Assembly: GCA_035513295.1 (NCBI GenBank)
Contig: DATKCH010000095.1
Coordinates: 1 to 64,000 of the forward strand
Direction of reading: 5' to 3'
Length of the DNA: 64,000 bases
Source of the DNA: DATHRK01 sp035513295
GTDB lineage: Bacteria > Gemmatimonadota > Gemmatimonadetes > Longimicrobiales > RSA9
Shown: positions 40,973-49,573 of the stretch, in pieces
How positions within the stretch are numbered: position 1 is the first letter of the stretch
Layout of the letters: every line of letters begins with the position of its first letter
The notes under the pieces: model-generated
What the model saw: only the letters and a program-made list of their open reading frames with translations
What the model was told of the DNA's origin: nothing
Databases searched by the model: none
Program-made: the position numbers and the translations under genes

Positions 40973-43027
40973 TCAGGAACCCGCCGCCTCCCAGACGTTG
41001 TTGGATCGGTCCACGTCCGGCCACGCCAGCGCGGGCGCGGCCTCCACGCGCGTGACCGCGGCGCCGGGTCCGACGCGCAGCGTCGCGCTGCGATACCCCC
41101 GGAGCCACCGTTCCACGGGCACCGTGAGCTCCACGGTCGTGCCGTCCGCCCTGGTCACCGTGACGGGCGTCGGCAGGGGCGCGTCGCCGTCGTCGCGGAT
41201 CGTGATGGTCGCCGACCCGTCGGGCGCTCGCGTGACCGCCTCGACGGCGTGGTCGACCAGCCACGTCTCTTCGTAGAAGCTGCCCCAGAACCAGCCCAGG
41301 TCACGCCCGGTGACGTTCTCGACCGTGCGGAAGAAATCCCACGGGTAGGGGTGCTTGAAGCGCCACCGAGCGTGGAATTCGCGGTACGCCCGGTCGAAGT
41401 CCTCCTCACCCAGCACGCCGCGCAGCAGCGCGAGCAGCGTGGCCGGCTTGCGGTAGGACGCGGTGACGAAGCCGGGACCCGGGACGTGGTAGTCGGACCG
41501 CGTCATCATCGACCCTTCGTGTCCGGCCAGCGCGACGTCGATGTAGTCGTCGCGGTCCGGCTGGTCGTGGTCGAGCCCGGGGTAGAAGTCCTTGCGGGAC
41601 TGGTTCTCGAGGAAGCTCGTCATGCCTTCGTCGATCCACGAATACCTCCGTTCGTCGCTGGCCAGCAGCATCGGCACCCACATGTGCGCGATTTCGTGCG
41701 AGGTGACGTTGTAGAGCGCGCTGTCCCCGGCCTCATTGTAGTCACCGATGATGGTCATCATCGGGAACTCCATGCCGCCGCCTATTATGCCGGCGCCCTC
41801 CACGATCGACATGTGTGGCCAGGGGTAGGGCTGGCCGGTGAAGCGCGAGTGGAAGGACAGCGAGTGCTGGGCGTAGCGCCACGCCTGCGCCCAGCGCGGT
41901 GCTTCCGCCCGCCAGATCGCGTCCACGCGTGCGTAGTCCTCGGACCCGTCCCCGTCCAGGTCCCCGATCGACGCGCGCGCGGCGTCCCAGTTCGAGGCGC
42001 GCGTGGCGCTGAACGCCACGTCCCTGACCGAGTCCGCGCGGAACTGCCACGTGAGCAAGCCGTCCGCGGACGCGACGGTGGCCGAACCGAAATCCCCCGT
42101 TCCGACCACGCGCACCACCCGATCGCTCGCGCCGGCCGCGGCGAGCCGGTCCAGCACGTGCGGCGCGAGCACGTCGTCGGGGTTCTGCAGCTCCCCCGTG
42201 CCCACCACCACCCAGTTCTGGGGCAGCGTCACGGAATACTCGAAGTCGCCGAAGCCCTGGTAGAACTCCGCCCCCAGGTATTGGTCGGCGGACCACCCCA
42301 CGACGTCGTCGTAGACCGCCATGCGCGGGTACCAGTAGGCGACGAACAGGAGGTCGTCGCGACTCCAGCCCATGCGCCCCCCGATCCCCTGCCGCGGGAT
42401 CGTGAAGGCGTAATCGATCTCGATCCGGGCGGTGCCGCCGGAGGCGAGCGGCCGGGGCAGCCGGATCGCCATCACCGTTCCGTCCACCGCGTACGCCGGC
42501 TCGGCGCCGCTTGCCCGCCCCTCCGACAGCGCGCGACCGTCCACGACCACGCGCGTCAGCGAGACGCCCCCCGTCACCTCCAGCTCCTCCAGCCGGCGGG
42601 CGCCCTCTTCGTGCGCGTTCTGCGTAAGCTCGAGCACCACGCCGGGAAGGGCGTCCGGCGACCCGTTGTGGTAGTCCATGCGCAGCGAGGCTTCCAGGCG
42701 CTTGGAGTCCGGGTCGACCTGAACGTCGATGGAGTGGTCGGTCCACTGCTGCCAGTAGCGGCCCCCCGGGGCGCCGGTGGACGAGCGCGTGCCGCGCGTC
42801 TCGGCGGCGGCATAGGCCGGCGTAGGCGCCAGGGGGCGGGCGATCGGCCGGGGCGGGGGCCAGTCCGCCAGGGGCGCCGCTCCCTCGGCGTCCGGCGCGG
42901 GCGGCTCGGGCGCGCCGGTCGCGGCGCCGGCGCACGCCGCGAGGAGCACGGCCAGCGCAACCGGGGGTGCGCCAAAGATCGGGGGCGCGAAGCCCCGGGG
43001 GCGGGCTCCGGTCGGGGTCGGCGTCAT
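40973..43027 (-). CDS. M1-family metallopeptidase, lipoprotein
   Basis: 684 residues. Lipobox LLAAC near residue 30. Motifs of the gluzincin family: GGGMEFPMMT (the exopeptidase GxMEN site, here GGMEF) and HEIAHMW at residue 444 with the third zinc ligand in WIDEGMTSFLE 19 residues later. A C-terminal beta domain follows. It probably trims peptides in the periplasm. GAGGAG lies upstream of ATG 43027. The start region faces the OmpA gene across a 330-base divergent gap. Confidence 0.93.
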   Translation of the reverse strand: MTPTPTGARPRGFAPPIFGAPPVALAVLLAACAGAATGAPEPPAPDAEGAAPLADWPPPRPIARPLAPTPAYAAAETRGTRSSTGAPGGRYWQQWTDHSIDVQVDPDSKRLEASLRMDYHNGSPDALPGVVLELTQNAHEEGARRLEELEVTGGVSLTRVVVDGRALSEGRASGAEPAYAVDGTVMAIRLPRPLASGGTARIEIDYAFTIPRQGIGGRMGWSRDDLLFVAYWYPRMAVYDDVVGWSADQYLGAEFYQGFGDFEYSVTLPQNWVVVGTGELQNPDDVLAPHVLDRLAAAGASDRVVRVVGTGDFGSATVASADGLLTWQFRADSVRDVAFSATRASNWDAARASIGDLDGDGSEDYARVDAIWRAEAPRWAQAWRYAQHSLSFHSRFTGQPYPWPHMSIVEGAGIIGGGMEFPMMTIIGDYNEAGDSALYNVTSHEIAHMWVPMLLASDERRYSWIDEGMTSFLENQSRKDFYPGLDHDQPDRDDYIDVALAGHEGSMMTRSDYHVPGPGFVTASYRKPATLLALLRGVLGEEDFDRAYREFHARWRFKHPYPWDFFRTVENVTGRDLGWFWGSFYEETWLVDHAVEAVTRAPDGSATITIRDDGDAPLPTPVTVTRADGTTVELTVPVERWLRGYRSATLRVGPGAAVTRVEAAPALAWPDVDRSNNVWEAAGS

Positions 43028-43357
43028 GGGTGTTCTCCTCGGAGTCTCGGTCGTCCCTGCCGTGCGCCCGTTCATGCAATCGCGGGACCCGGCGCGTGTC
43101 AACACGTCCCCCCTCCCCGCGGGCCGGCGATACGCGCCGCGCCCGTCCTCGCTGGGGGACGCACGCGCGACCCCATGGGGCGACAGGGATGCGCGATCCG
43201 CGCTCGCCGGAGCGACGGCTCGAGTCCGGCTTTGTGGCTCCGGGAAGGGGCAAAGGCCGGGACGGAAAGAGCTGGCACCGCCCTTGCACCCGAAACGCCG
43301 CGGGGGGACGGATACGGGTGGGAAGCGCGAGAACCGAAACAGGGAGGATCGTCCGCC
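43028..43357. other. Divergent intergenic region between the M1 peptidase and OmpA genes
   Basis: 330 bases with no credible gene on either strand. The right half holds the sigma-54 promoter listed separately and a 5' leader of about 60 bases with AGGGAGGA at 43341-43348. The left half contains GC-rich sequence with no clear sigma-70 boxes; the M1 peptidase promoter must lie here but is not visible. Confidence 0.6.
43273..43288 (+). promoter_or_regulatory. Sigma-54 promoter of the OmpA lipoprotein gene
   Basis: TGGCAC (43273-43278), five bases, then TTGCA (43284-43288): an exact match to the core -24/-12 consensus, with GG and GC ten bases apart. Transcription should start near 43299, about 59 bases before ATG 43358. 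Eleven fixed bases are expected about 0.03 times by chance in both strands of the window. Activation would need an enhancer-binding protein, not encoded here. Confidence 0.8.
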
Positions 43358-44032
43358 ATGATGAAGATGCGTAAGGCAGCGCCCACGGTAGCGTTGCTGA
43401 TTCCGTTCACGCTTGCCGCGTGCGCGAGTATGAGCAACACCGAGAGAGGCGCGGTCATCGGGGCCGCGGGCGGCGCCGCCGTCGGCGGCGCGATCGGGAA
43501 GGCCACCGGCTCGACGGCGCGTGGCGCGATCATCGGAGCCGCGGTAGGCGGCGTCGCCGGAGCGGTGATCGGACGACAGATGGATCAGCAGGCGGAGGAA
43601 CTCGCCGCCGACCTCGAAGGCGCGGATGTCGAGCGCGTCGGCGAGGGCATCCTGATCAACTTCCCGTCCGGTCTGCTGTTCGACTTCGACTCGTCGAACC
43701 TGCGGGGCGCTTCGCGCGAGGATCTCGCCGACCTGGCGGCGAGTTTCAGCAAGTACGAGGGCCGCGAGCTCATGGTCGTCGGTCACACCGACGCCACGGG
43801 CACCGACTCCTACAACATGGACCTGTCGCGCCGTCGCGCGCAGGCGACCGCCGATTATCTGATGTCGCGCGGCGTGCCGTCCTCGCGCGTGCGCGTGGTC
43901 GGCCGCGGTGAGGAGGAGCCCGTGTCGGACAACGAGTCCGCCGACGGCCGGCAGCTCAACCGGCGCGTGGAAATCGCGATGTTCGCGACGGAGGAGTACA
44001 GGCAAGAGGTGGAGCGCGAGCAGGGGCTGTAA
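43358..44032 (+). CDS. OmpA-family peptidoglycan-binding lipoprotein with glycine-zipper region
   Basis: 224 residues. Lipobox FTLAAC; then a glycine-zipper segment (about 30-72; GAVIGAAGGAAVGGAIGKATG and a second copy GAIIGAAVGGVAGAVIG). An OmpA C-terminal domain follows (LLFDFDSSNLRG, VVGHTDATGTDSYNMDLSRRRAQATADYLMSRGV, NRRVEIAMF) with the Asp/Arg pair that binds diaminopimelate. It should tether the outer membrane to the wall. Sigma-54 promoter upstream and strong terminator downstream mark a single-gene unit. Confidence 0.93.
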   Translation: MMKMRKAAPTVALLIPFTLAACASMSNTERGAVIGAAGGAAVGGAIGKATGSTARGAIIGAAVGGVAGAVIGRQMDQQAEELAADLEGADVERVGEGILINFPSGLLFDFDSSNLRGASREDLADLAASFSKYEGRELMVVGHTDATGTDSYNMDLSRRRAQATADYLMSRGVPSSRVRVVGRGEEEPVSDNESADGRQLNRRVEIAMFATEEYRQEVEREQGL

Positions 44033-44059
44033 AACGGGGTCCGCCCCGCTCGCAAACGA

Positions 44060-44098
44060 CCGGGGCGGCGGGAACATTCCCGCCGTCCCGGCGTTTTT
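44060..44098 (+). terminator. Rho-independent terminator of the OmpA gene
   Basis: A 15-bp stem (44060-44074 with 44077-44091, one G-U pair) with a minimal loop, followed by CG and TTTTT (44094-44098). It begins 27 bases after the OmpA stop. Confidence 0.88.
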
Positions 44099-44109
44099 CC
44101 TGATATCTT

Positions 44110-44290
44110 CACTTCATCGAAGAACGGGGTCGTCTCCGTTCTAGCCGCGGCGTCGACCTGACGCCCGAGCGATAGGAGCGCGCGGGGAGAGCGTGCAGCT
44201 GGCGTGCTCCGATGACGACGTGGTGGGCGACCTGCACGGCGACCCATCGAGGGAAGCCCCTCACTGGAGTTCCGGGAGGGGCCTTTCTTC
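44110..44290 (+). other. Possible structured RNA or leader, no gene seen
   Basis: Between the OmpA terminator and the end of the minus-strand hydrolase gene lie four perfect stems read on the plus strand. They are AGAACGG/CCGTTCT (44121-44142), GGCGTC/GACGCC (44149-44165), CGTGCAG/CTGCACG (44192-44238) and GCCCCTC/GAGGGGC (44256-44282). The last is followed by CTTTCTTC. I match it to no known RNA family. The last stem overlaps the hydrolase 3' end and may instead be its terminator. Confidence 0.25.
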
Positions 44291-45253
44291 ATCATCCCCA
44301 GCTCGTCGGCAGGGCCTCCCCAGGAACCCCACGAGTGCCGGATTGACGATGTCGGGCCGCTGCGCGTGCGGCACGTGCCCGGCGCCGCGGACGAGGACGA
44401 ACTCTGGGTCCAGGATCTCCCGCAGCCGGTCGCTCGCCGCGACCGGCACCGTCGTGTCCCGCTCCCCCCAGATCAACAGCGTCGGCTTGTCGTGGCGCGC
44501 GGCGGCCTCGAACAGGGGAAGCGGCTCGCGGCCGATGAAGTCGCGCGCGGTCGCTAGCAGAGCGCGCCGGAACCCGTGGAGCTCCGACTGGTCGCGGTAC
44601 GCCGCCACCCACCGGGAGAACCAGGGGGTGTCGCGCACGTCGCCATGCTGCCGGCGAAGCAGCGCCGGCACGAAGTGCACCGTCGCGAGGAACTCGCCCA
44701 CGCCCCGGATCGCGAGCGGCCCGATCCGCCGGCGGACAGTGTACGGATCGATGAACACCAGGCGCCGTACGCGTTCCGGATGCCGGTCCGTGAAGCCGGC
44801 GGCGATGGCGCCGCCCATCGACAGACCCACGAGGTCCACCGGCGATCGGATGTCCAGCGCATCGAGCAGTCCGGAGAGCTGAGCCTCGAAGAGCTCTCGA
44901 TCGTAGCTCGTCCTCGGCCGGTCGCTGTAGCCGCGGCCGTACAGGTCGTACCGGATGACCCGGAATCCCGACTCCGCGAGCGCCGGGACCGTCGCGTCCC
45001 AGATGTAGGCAGGCACGGAGAACCCGTGGATCAGGATCACCGGCTGGCCGGCGCGCGGACCCCGATCTTCGTAGTGGGTCCAGCCGTGCGCGAGCCGCTG
45101 GAACGATCCCGGGGCGCGGGCGCGGACCTCGCCGTCCAGGCGCCGCCGCTCCGGGTCACGGAGGCGCGCCGCCAGCAACGCGGCGATGCCCAGTCCAGCG
45201 GTCGCCGCCAGGAGCCACGTCACCCCCCTGTCGCTGTCGTCCGGTCCCGTCAT
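44261..45253 (-). CDS. Alpha/beta hydrolase with N-terminal membrane anchor
   Basis: 330 residues. A hydrophobic segment near residues 11-30 (VTWLLAATAGLGIAALLAARL) precedes a standard alpha/beta hydrolase domain. It has the oxyanion region LIHGFSVPAYIWD, nucleophile elbow VGLSMGG (Ser), acid region WGERDTTVP (Asp) and GAGHVPH (His). The substrate is not predictable; relatives include esterases and C-C bond hydrolases. ATG 45253 is used. Confidence 0.9.
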   Translation of the reverse strand: MTGPDDSDRGVTWLLAATAGLGIAALLAARLRDPERRRLDGEVRARAPGSFQRLAHGWTHYEDRGPRAGQPVILIHGFSVPAYIWDATVPALAESGFRVIRYDLYGRGYSDRPRTSYDRELFEAQLSGLLDALDIRSPVDLVGLSMGGAIAAGFTDRHPERVRRLVFIDPYTVRRRIGPLAIRGVGEFLATVHFVPALLRRQHGDVRDTPWFSRWVAAYRDQSELHGFRRALLATARDFIGREPLPLFEAAARHDKPTLLIWGERDTTVPVAASDRLREILDPEFVLVRGAGHVPHAQRPDIVNPALVGFLGRPCRRAGDDEERPLPELQ

Positions 45254-45339
45254 CGCTCTCCTTCGCTGAGCGTCTGGCGCTCGGGCGCGGCGCGCACCAA
45301 CTTCGCGCCCCGCGTCTCCTTCCAGAGGAGCGAGCGTCC

Positions 45340-45642
45340 ATGGATGTGCTGCCAGTCGCCGTCGTTCAGGCGGGTCCGGTCGTTTTCCAGCGAGATCCGA
45401 CGCTGGAAAGGCTCGCCGGCCGCGTCGCCGAAGCCGCGGCGCTCGGTGCGCGCTTCATCCTCTTCCCCGAGGCGTTCGTGCCCGCGTATCCGTGGGGGCT
45501 GCGTTTCGGGACCCGCGTCGGCGGGCGTATCGAGGATGGCAGGAGAACATTCGAGCGCTACTGGGCGAACGCAATCGAGGTGCCGTCGCCCACTGTGGAC
45601 GAGAACGGCCGCCCGGCGGCGCGCTCGGCGGGCGCGCGGTGA
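45340..45642 (+). pseudogene. N-terminal fragment of a nitrilase-type carbon-nitrogen hydrolase
   Basis: 100 codons. VAVVQAGPVVFQRDPTLERL, ARFILFPEAFVPAYPWGLRFG and FERYWANAIEVPSPTV are the first ~85 residues of a nitrilase, including the catalytic Glu (FPEAF). The sequence then runs into an unrelated Arg/Ala tail and stops. The ~220 residues with the catalytic Lys and Cys are missing, so it cannot be an active nitrilase. A good Shine-Dalgarno (AGAGGAG) remains and its stop overlaps the GTG start of the next gene, so it may still serve as a translated leader. Confidence 0.82.
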
Positions 45643-46397
45643 GCGCGCTCGACGGACGCCTCGCCCTCGTCACCGGGGCCGGTCGCCGCGTCGGCCGCGG
45701 CATCGCGGTGGCGCTCGCCGGGGCGGGGGCCGACGTGCTCGTGCACTACCTCGACTCCGAAGACGGGGCGCAGGAGACCGCGCGCGCCATCCGAAACCTG
45801 GGTCGGTCGGCCCACACCTACCAGGCGGACCTGGCCGACCCGGGCGGGATCGACGCGCTGTTCGGAGCGATCGGCCGCGACCAGGGCAGGCTGGACGTTC
45901 TCGTCAACAGCGCGGCGTCTTTCGAGAGCGCGCCCTTCGAGGAGATCTCGGCGGGCGACTGGGACGAGGTGCTGGCGCTGAACCTGCGCGCGCCCTTCCT
46001 GTGTACACGCCACGCCGCGCCCCTGCTACGCAACGCCGCCGACGGCCGGCCCGGCGCGGTGGTCAACATCGCGGACCTGAGCGGCATCGTTCCGTGGCGC
46101 GGATTCGCGCACCACTCCACGAGCAAGGCGGGGCTCATCCACCTCACGCTCGCGGCGGCGAAGGAGCTGGGCCCCCGGATCCGCGTCAATGTCGTCGTGC
46201 CCGGCCCCATCCTGCCGCCTCCGGGAGAGGACCCCGAGAGCGAGGAGTGGCTTCGGCGCGGCGACCGCCTGCCGCTCCGGCGGACGGGCGATCCGGCCGA
46301 TGTGGGAACTGCGGTCGTCTTCCTGGCGGCGAACGACTTCGTGACCGGCGAGACCCTCATCGTCGACGGCGGCGAGCACCTGCTCGCCGGACGCTGA
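45639..46397 (+). CDS. Pteridine-reductase-like SDR (FolM-like)
   Basis: 252 residues from GTG 45639. The cofactor motif is VTGAGRRVGRGIAVAL, with Arg where most SDRs have Gly, which is characteristic of pteridine reductases and FolM. NSAASF replaces NNAG. The active site reads AHHSTSK, so the usual catalytic Tyr of YxxxK is His. It lies directly upstream of folB and folK, which supports a role in reducing dihydropterins or dihydrofolate. Its start overlaps the nitrilase fragment. Confidence 0.82.
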   Translation: MSALDGRLALVTGAGRRVGRGIAVALAGAGADVLVHYLDSEDGAQETARAIRNLGRSAHTYQADLADPGGIDALFGAIGRDQGRLDVLVNSAASFESAPFEEISAGDWDEVLALNLRAPFLCTRHAAPLLRNAADGRPGAVVNIADLSGIVPWRGFAHHSTSKAGLIHLTLAAAKELGPRIRVNVVVPGPILPPPGEDPESEEWLRRGDRLPLRRTGDPADVGTAVVFLAANDFVTGETLIVDGGEHLLAGR

Positions 46398-46479
46398 CGC
46401 GGGCGGACGGACCGTACGACCGGCAACCGTGCCCGCACGCCGGCGAGGGCACCGAAACCCAACCACGAGGAGCTGACCA

Positions 46480-46851
46480 GTGGGCGCCACCGACAGGATC
46501 CTGATCAAGGATCTCCTCGCGCGCGGCATCATCGGCCTGAACGACTGGGAGCGCGAGAAGCGACAGGACATCCTGATCAACATGGAGCTTTACGTGGACG
46601 CGCGGGCCGCGGCGCGCTCCGAGGACATCGCGGACGCGCTGGACTACCGTTCCCTGACCAGGGACGTCGTCGCGCACGCGGAGTCCGCGGGCCACCGCCT
46701 CGTGGAGACGCTGGCCCACGAGATCGGGCGCATCGCCGTCGTGGGCCACGGCGCGGAGCGCGCCGTCGTCCGCGTGGAGAAGCCCGGTGCCGTGCGCTTC
46801 GCCCGGATGGTTGGGGTGGAGGTCGAGCGTACGGCGGCCGACTACGACTGA
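46480..46851 (+). CDS. folB: Dihydroneopterin aldolase
   Basis: 123 residues, normal length. DRILIKDLLARGIIGLNDWEREKRQDILINMEL carries the catalytic Glu; LVETLAHEIGRI is the pterin-binding helix; VRVEKPGAVRFARMVGVEVER carries the catalytic Lys. It converts dihydroneopterin to 6-hydroxymethyl-dihydropterin in folate synthesis. GAGGAG at 46467-46472 precedes GTG 46480. It sits between the pteridine-reductase-like SDR and folK. Confidence 0.95.
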   Translation: MGATDRILIKDLLARGIIGLNDWEREKRQDILINMELYVDARAAARSEDIADALDYRSLTRDVVAHAESAGHRLVETLAHEIGRIAVVGHGAERAVVRVEKPGAVRFARMVGVEVERTAADYD

Positions 46852-46894
46852 GCCGGCGGCTCGCTTCCTTCGTCCGCGACCCGCCAGTCATCCC

Positions 46895-47410
46895 ATGGAC
46901 GCGCCTCGTTCCTTCCTGCTCGCCCTCGGCTCCAACATCGACCCGGAGCGGAATCTTCCGCTCGCGCTGTCGGAGCTGTCGCGGGTGCTTTCGGTGGAGT
47001 CCGTGTCAGCGGTGTACGAGACGGACCCCGTCGACGCACCCGGCACGCCACGCTTCCTCAACGCCGCCGTGGGGGTTCGCGCCGCCACGACCCCGCATCG
47101 GCTCCGGGCGGACGTCCTCCGGCCGATCGAAGCGAGACTCGGGCGCGTGAGGACGGGCGATCCGAACGCCCCCCGCACCATCGACATCGACCTCGTGTTC
47201 GTCCCCGGACTCGTTCTGGAGGACCCGGCCTCGGGCCTCTCGCTGCCCGACCCGGAGATCGCGCGGCGCCCCCACCTGGCGCTGCCCGTCGCCGACATCG
47301 CCGGCGAGGCGGTCCACCCGGTGCTGGGCGAAACGCTGGCGGCGATCGCGGCTCGCCTGAGCTCCCACGGCGCCTACCCGGTCAGGACGGACGTGGTGTT
47401 CAAGGTGTAG
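46895..47410 (+). CDS. folK: 6-hydroxymethyl-7,8-dihydropterin pyrophosphokinase
   Basis: 171 residues. LALGSNIDPERNLPLAL, YETDPVDAPGTPRFLNAAVGV, and the signature PRTIDIDLVFVPG with LPDPEIARRPHLALPVADIA are all present. It transfers pyrophosphate from ATP to the pterin, the step after FolB. No folP or folC lies nearby. It ends seven bases before the convergent DUF72 gene. Confidence 0.95.
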   Translation: MDAPRSFLLALGSNIDPERNLPLALSELSRVLSVESVSAVYETDPVDAPGTPRFLNAAVGVRAATTPHRLRADVLRPIEARLGRVRTGDPNAPRTIDIDLVFVPGLVLEDPASGLSLPDPEIARRPHLALPVADIAGEAVHPVLGETLAAIAARLSSHGAYPVRTDVVFKV

Positions 47411-47417
47411 CGGCGAC

Positions 47418-48254
47418 CTAGAACAACTCCCGCTGGGCCGCCAGGCTTTGCGGGTCGACGGCGGGGATGTTCAGCCGTCTCTGCAGCGCCCGCGCGCTCG
47501 CCGGCGAGTGTCCCTGCCAGTCGTTGTTGAAAAACGCCCAGACGATACGGTCGCCGGTGGCGGCCTCGCGCAGCGCGCGGGCCCACGCGTCGAGCTCGTC
47601 GTCGCGCTCGACCTCGACGCGCTCCAGCCCGTAGCGGTGGCGCACGTCTCCCATCCAACGCGCGTAGACGAGGGGCCCGGTGGCGCCCACGCCGCGGGCC
47701 AGCAGGCGTCTCGCCTCCGGGCCGTCCCGCCACGGCCCGACGCTGATGGCGGGCGCGATGCCCCAGTCGTCGAGGAAGGCGAGCGTGGCGGGCTCCAGCC
47801 AGCCGGGCGCGCGGAACTCGATGGCGAACGTGAAGTCCGCTGGCAGGCCCGCGACGAAGCCCTCCACGTCCGCCCGCGCGCGAGGCGAAAAGGCGGGCGG
47901 GAGCTGGATCAGGAGCGGCCCGAGCTTCTCCCCGAGCAGCTCCGCGCGCAGCAGAAACGTCGTGAGCTCGGCGCGGCAGTCGCGCAGCCGGCGCTCGTGG
48001 GTGATCTCGCCGGGCAGCTTCAGCGTGAAGCGGAACCCTGCGGGCGTCCGCTCCTTCCAGGACGCGACGCGGCCGCCGTCGGGGACCGCGTAGAAGGTCG
48101 AGTTCACCTCGACCGTGTCGAACGCCTCGGCGTAGACCGACAGGAGGTCCTCGCCCTGCCGCTCCGGGGGATAGAACGGCCCGACCCAGGCGGGATAGCT
48201 CCAGCCCTGGGTCCCGACCCGGAAGCGCGCGGCATTGCCGCGAAGTGACGCCAT
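47418..48254 (-). CDS. DUF72-domain protein
   Basis: 278 residues from ATG 48254; ATG 48272 would add six. FRVGTQGWSYPAWVGPFYP, FDTVEVNSTFYAVP, FRFTLKLPGEITHERRL and WAFFNNDWQGHSPASARAL are the hallmarks of DUF72, a TIM-barrel family of unknown biochemical role found near DNA repair or tRNA genes. The upstream ATG would overlap the tyrS start codon on the other strand, so the inner start is preferred. Confidence 0.93.
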   Translation of the reverse strand: MASLRGNAARFRVGTQGWSYPAWVGPFYPPERQGEDLLSVYAEAFDTVEVNSTFYAVPDGGRVASWKERTPAGFRFTLKLPGEITHERRLRDCRAELTTFLLRAELLGEKLGPLLIQLPPAFSPRARADVEGFVAGLPADFTFAIEFRAPGWLEPATLAFLDDWGIAPAISVGPWRDGPEARRLLARGVGATGPLVYARWMGDVRHRYGLERVEVERDDELDAWARALREAATGDRIVWAFFNNDWQGHSPASARALQRRLNIPAVDPQSLAAQRELF

Positions 48255-48270
48255 CCTATCTTCGCCAGCC

Positions 48271-49563
48271 ATGGACCTGATCGACGAGCTGGGCTGGCGG
48301 GGACTCCTCTACGACTCCACGGAGGGCGCGCGGGAGCACCTCGCCGGGCGGGCGGCGGCGGGCGAACCGGTGGCGGGCTACATCGGCTTCGACCCGTCCG
48401 CGCCGAGCCTGCACGTGGGATCGCTCGTCCCCGTCATGCTGCTCGTGCACCTGCAGCGCGCGGGTCACGCGCCCGTCGCGCTGGTCGGCGGTGGCACGGG
48501 CCTGATCGGCGACCCCAGCGGCAAGGACCAGGAGCGCGCGCTGCTGACCCGCGAGGAGGCCGAGGCCAACGCCGCGGGCATACGCGCGCAGCTCGAGAGG
48601 TTCCTGGACTTCGCGCCGGGACCCGCCGCCGCGCGCGTGCGCAACAACCTGGACTGGCTGGGGGAGATCGGCCTCGTCGATTTCCTGCGCGATATCGGGA
48701 AGCATTTCTCGGTGAACGCGATGATCCGCAAGGAGTCCGTGCGACGGCGCCTGGAGCGCGACGAGGCCGGCATCAGCTACACCGAGTTCAGCTACATGCT
48801 CCTGCAAGCGTACGACTTCCTCGTGCTGCACGACCGCGAAGGCTGCACCCTGCAGATGGGCGGGAGCGACCAGTGGGGCAACATCACCGCCGGGGTCGAC
48901 CTGCTCCGGCGCGAGCGCGGCGTGGCGGCGCACGGCATCGTCTCGCCCCTCCTGACGACGAGCGCCGGGGCGAAGTTCGGCAAGACGGAATCGGGCGCGG
49001 TCTGGCTGGATGCGCGGCGGACTTCGCCGTACCGGTTCTACCAGTTCTGGCTGAACGCGGACGACGCCGACACCGGGAGATACCTGCGCTTCTTCACGCT
49101 GCTGGACGAGCGGGAAATCGTGGCGCTGGAGCAGGAGCTGGCCGAGCACCCGGAGCGGCGCGCGGCGCAGCGGGCGCTCGCGGAGGACGTGACCGGGCGC
49201 GTGCACGGCGACGACGGCCTCGCCCGCGCGACCCGCGCCACGGAGGTGCTGTTCGGGGGCTCGCTGGAGGGGCTGGACGCCGCCGACATCGAGGACGTCT
49301 TCGCCGACGTGCCGTCGAGCGCGCTGGGCGCGGCGGCGCTGGAGGGAAGGGGGGTCGACATCGTGCAGGCGCTCGCCGACGCCGGCGTCGTGTCATCGAA
49401 GGGAGAGGCGCGCCGGGCGCTCCAGCAGGGCGCGATCTACCTGAACAACGAGCGCGTCGCCGACTCCGATCGGCGCCTGACATCCGCCGACGCACTGGAC
49501 GGCAGATTCCTGGTTCTGCGCCACGGCAAGCGCCGCTACCACCTCGTCAGGGTCGCGTCCTGA
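48271..49563 (+). CDS. tyrS: Tyrosyl-tRNA synthetase
   Basis: 430 residues. Class I motifs: PSLHVGSLVPVM (HIGH variant) and KFGKTESG (KMSKS variant). GGSDQWGNITAG and the tyrosine pocket SYMLLQAYDF are conserved. An S4 RNA-binding domain closes the protein (about 360-430; SKGEARRALQQGAIYLNNERV). ATG 48271 is in close head-to-head contact with the DUF72 gene. It attaches tyrosine to tRNA-Tyr. Confidence 0.97.
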   Translation: MDLIDELGWRGLLYDSTEGAREHLAGRAAAGEPVAGYIGFDPSAPSLHVGSLVPVMLLVHLQRAGHAPVALVGGGTGLIGDPSGKDQERALLTREEAEANAAGIRAQLERFLDFAPGPAAARVRNNLDWLGEIGLVDFLRDIGKHFSVNAMIRKESVRRRLERDEAGISYTEFSYMLLQAYDFLVLHDREGCTLQMGGSDQWGNITAGVDLLRRERGVAAHGIVSPLLTTSAGAKFGKTESGAVWLDARRTSPYRFYQFWLNADDADTGRYLRFFTLLDEREIVALEQELAEHPERRAAQRALAEDVTGRVHGDDGLARATRATEVLFGGSLEGLDAADIEDVFADVPSSALGAAALEGRGVDIVQALADAGVVSSKGEARRALQQGAIYLNNERVADSDRRLTSADALDGRFLVLRHGKRRYHLVRVAS

Positions 49564-49573
49564 AGGCGGGCTG

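Noticed and set aside
48254..48273. Apparent overlap of start codons of DUF72 and tyrS on opposite strands
   Set aside because: The DUF72 gene has an in-frame ATG 18 bases further in that keeps the whole domain, so a shared start is not needed.
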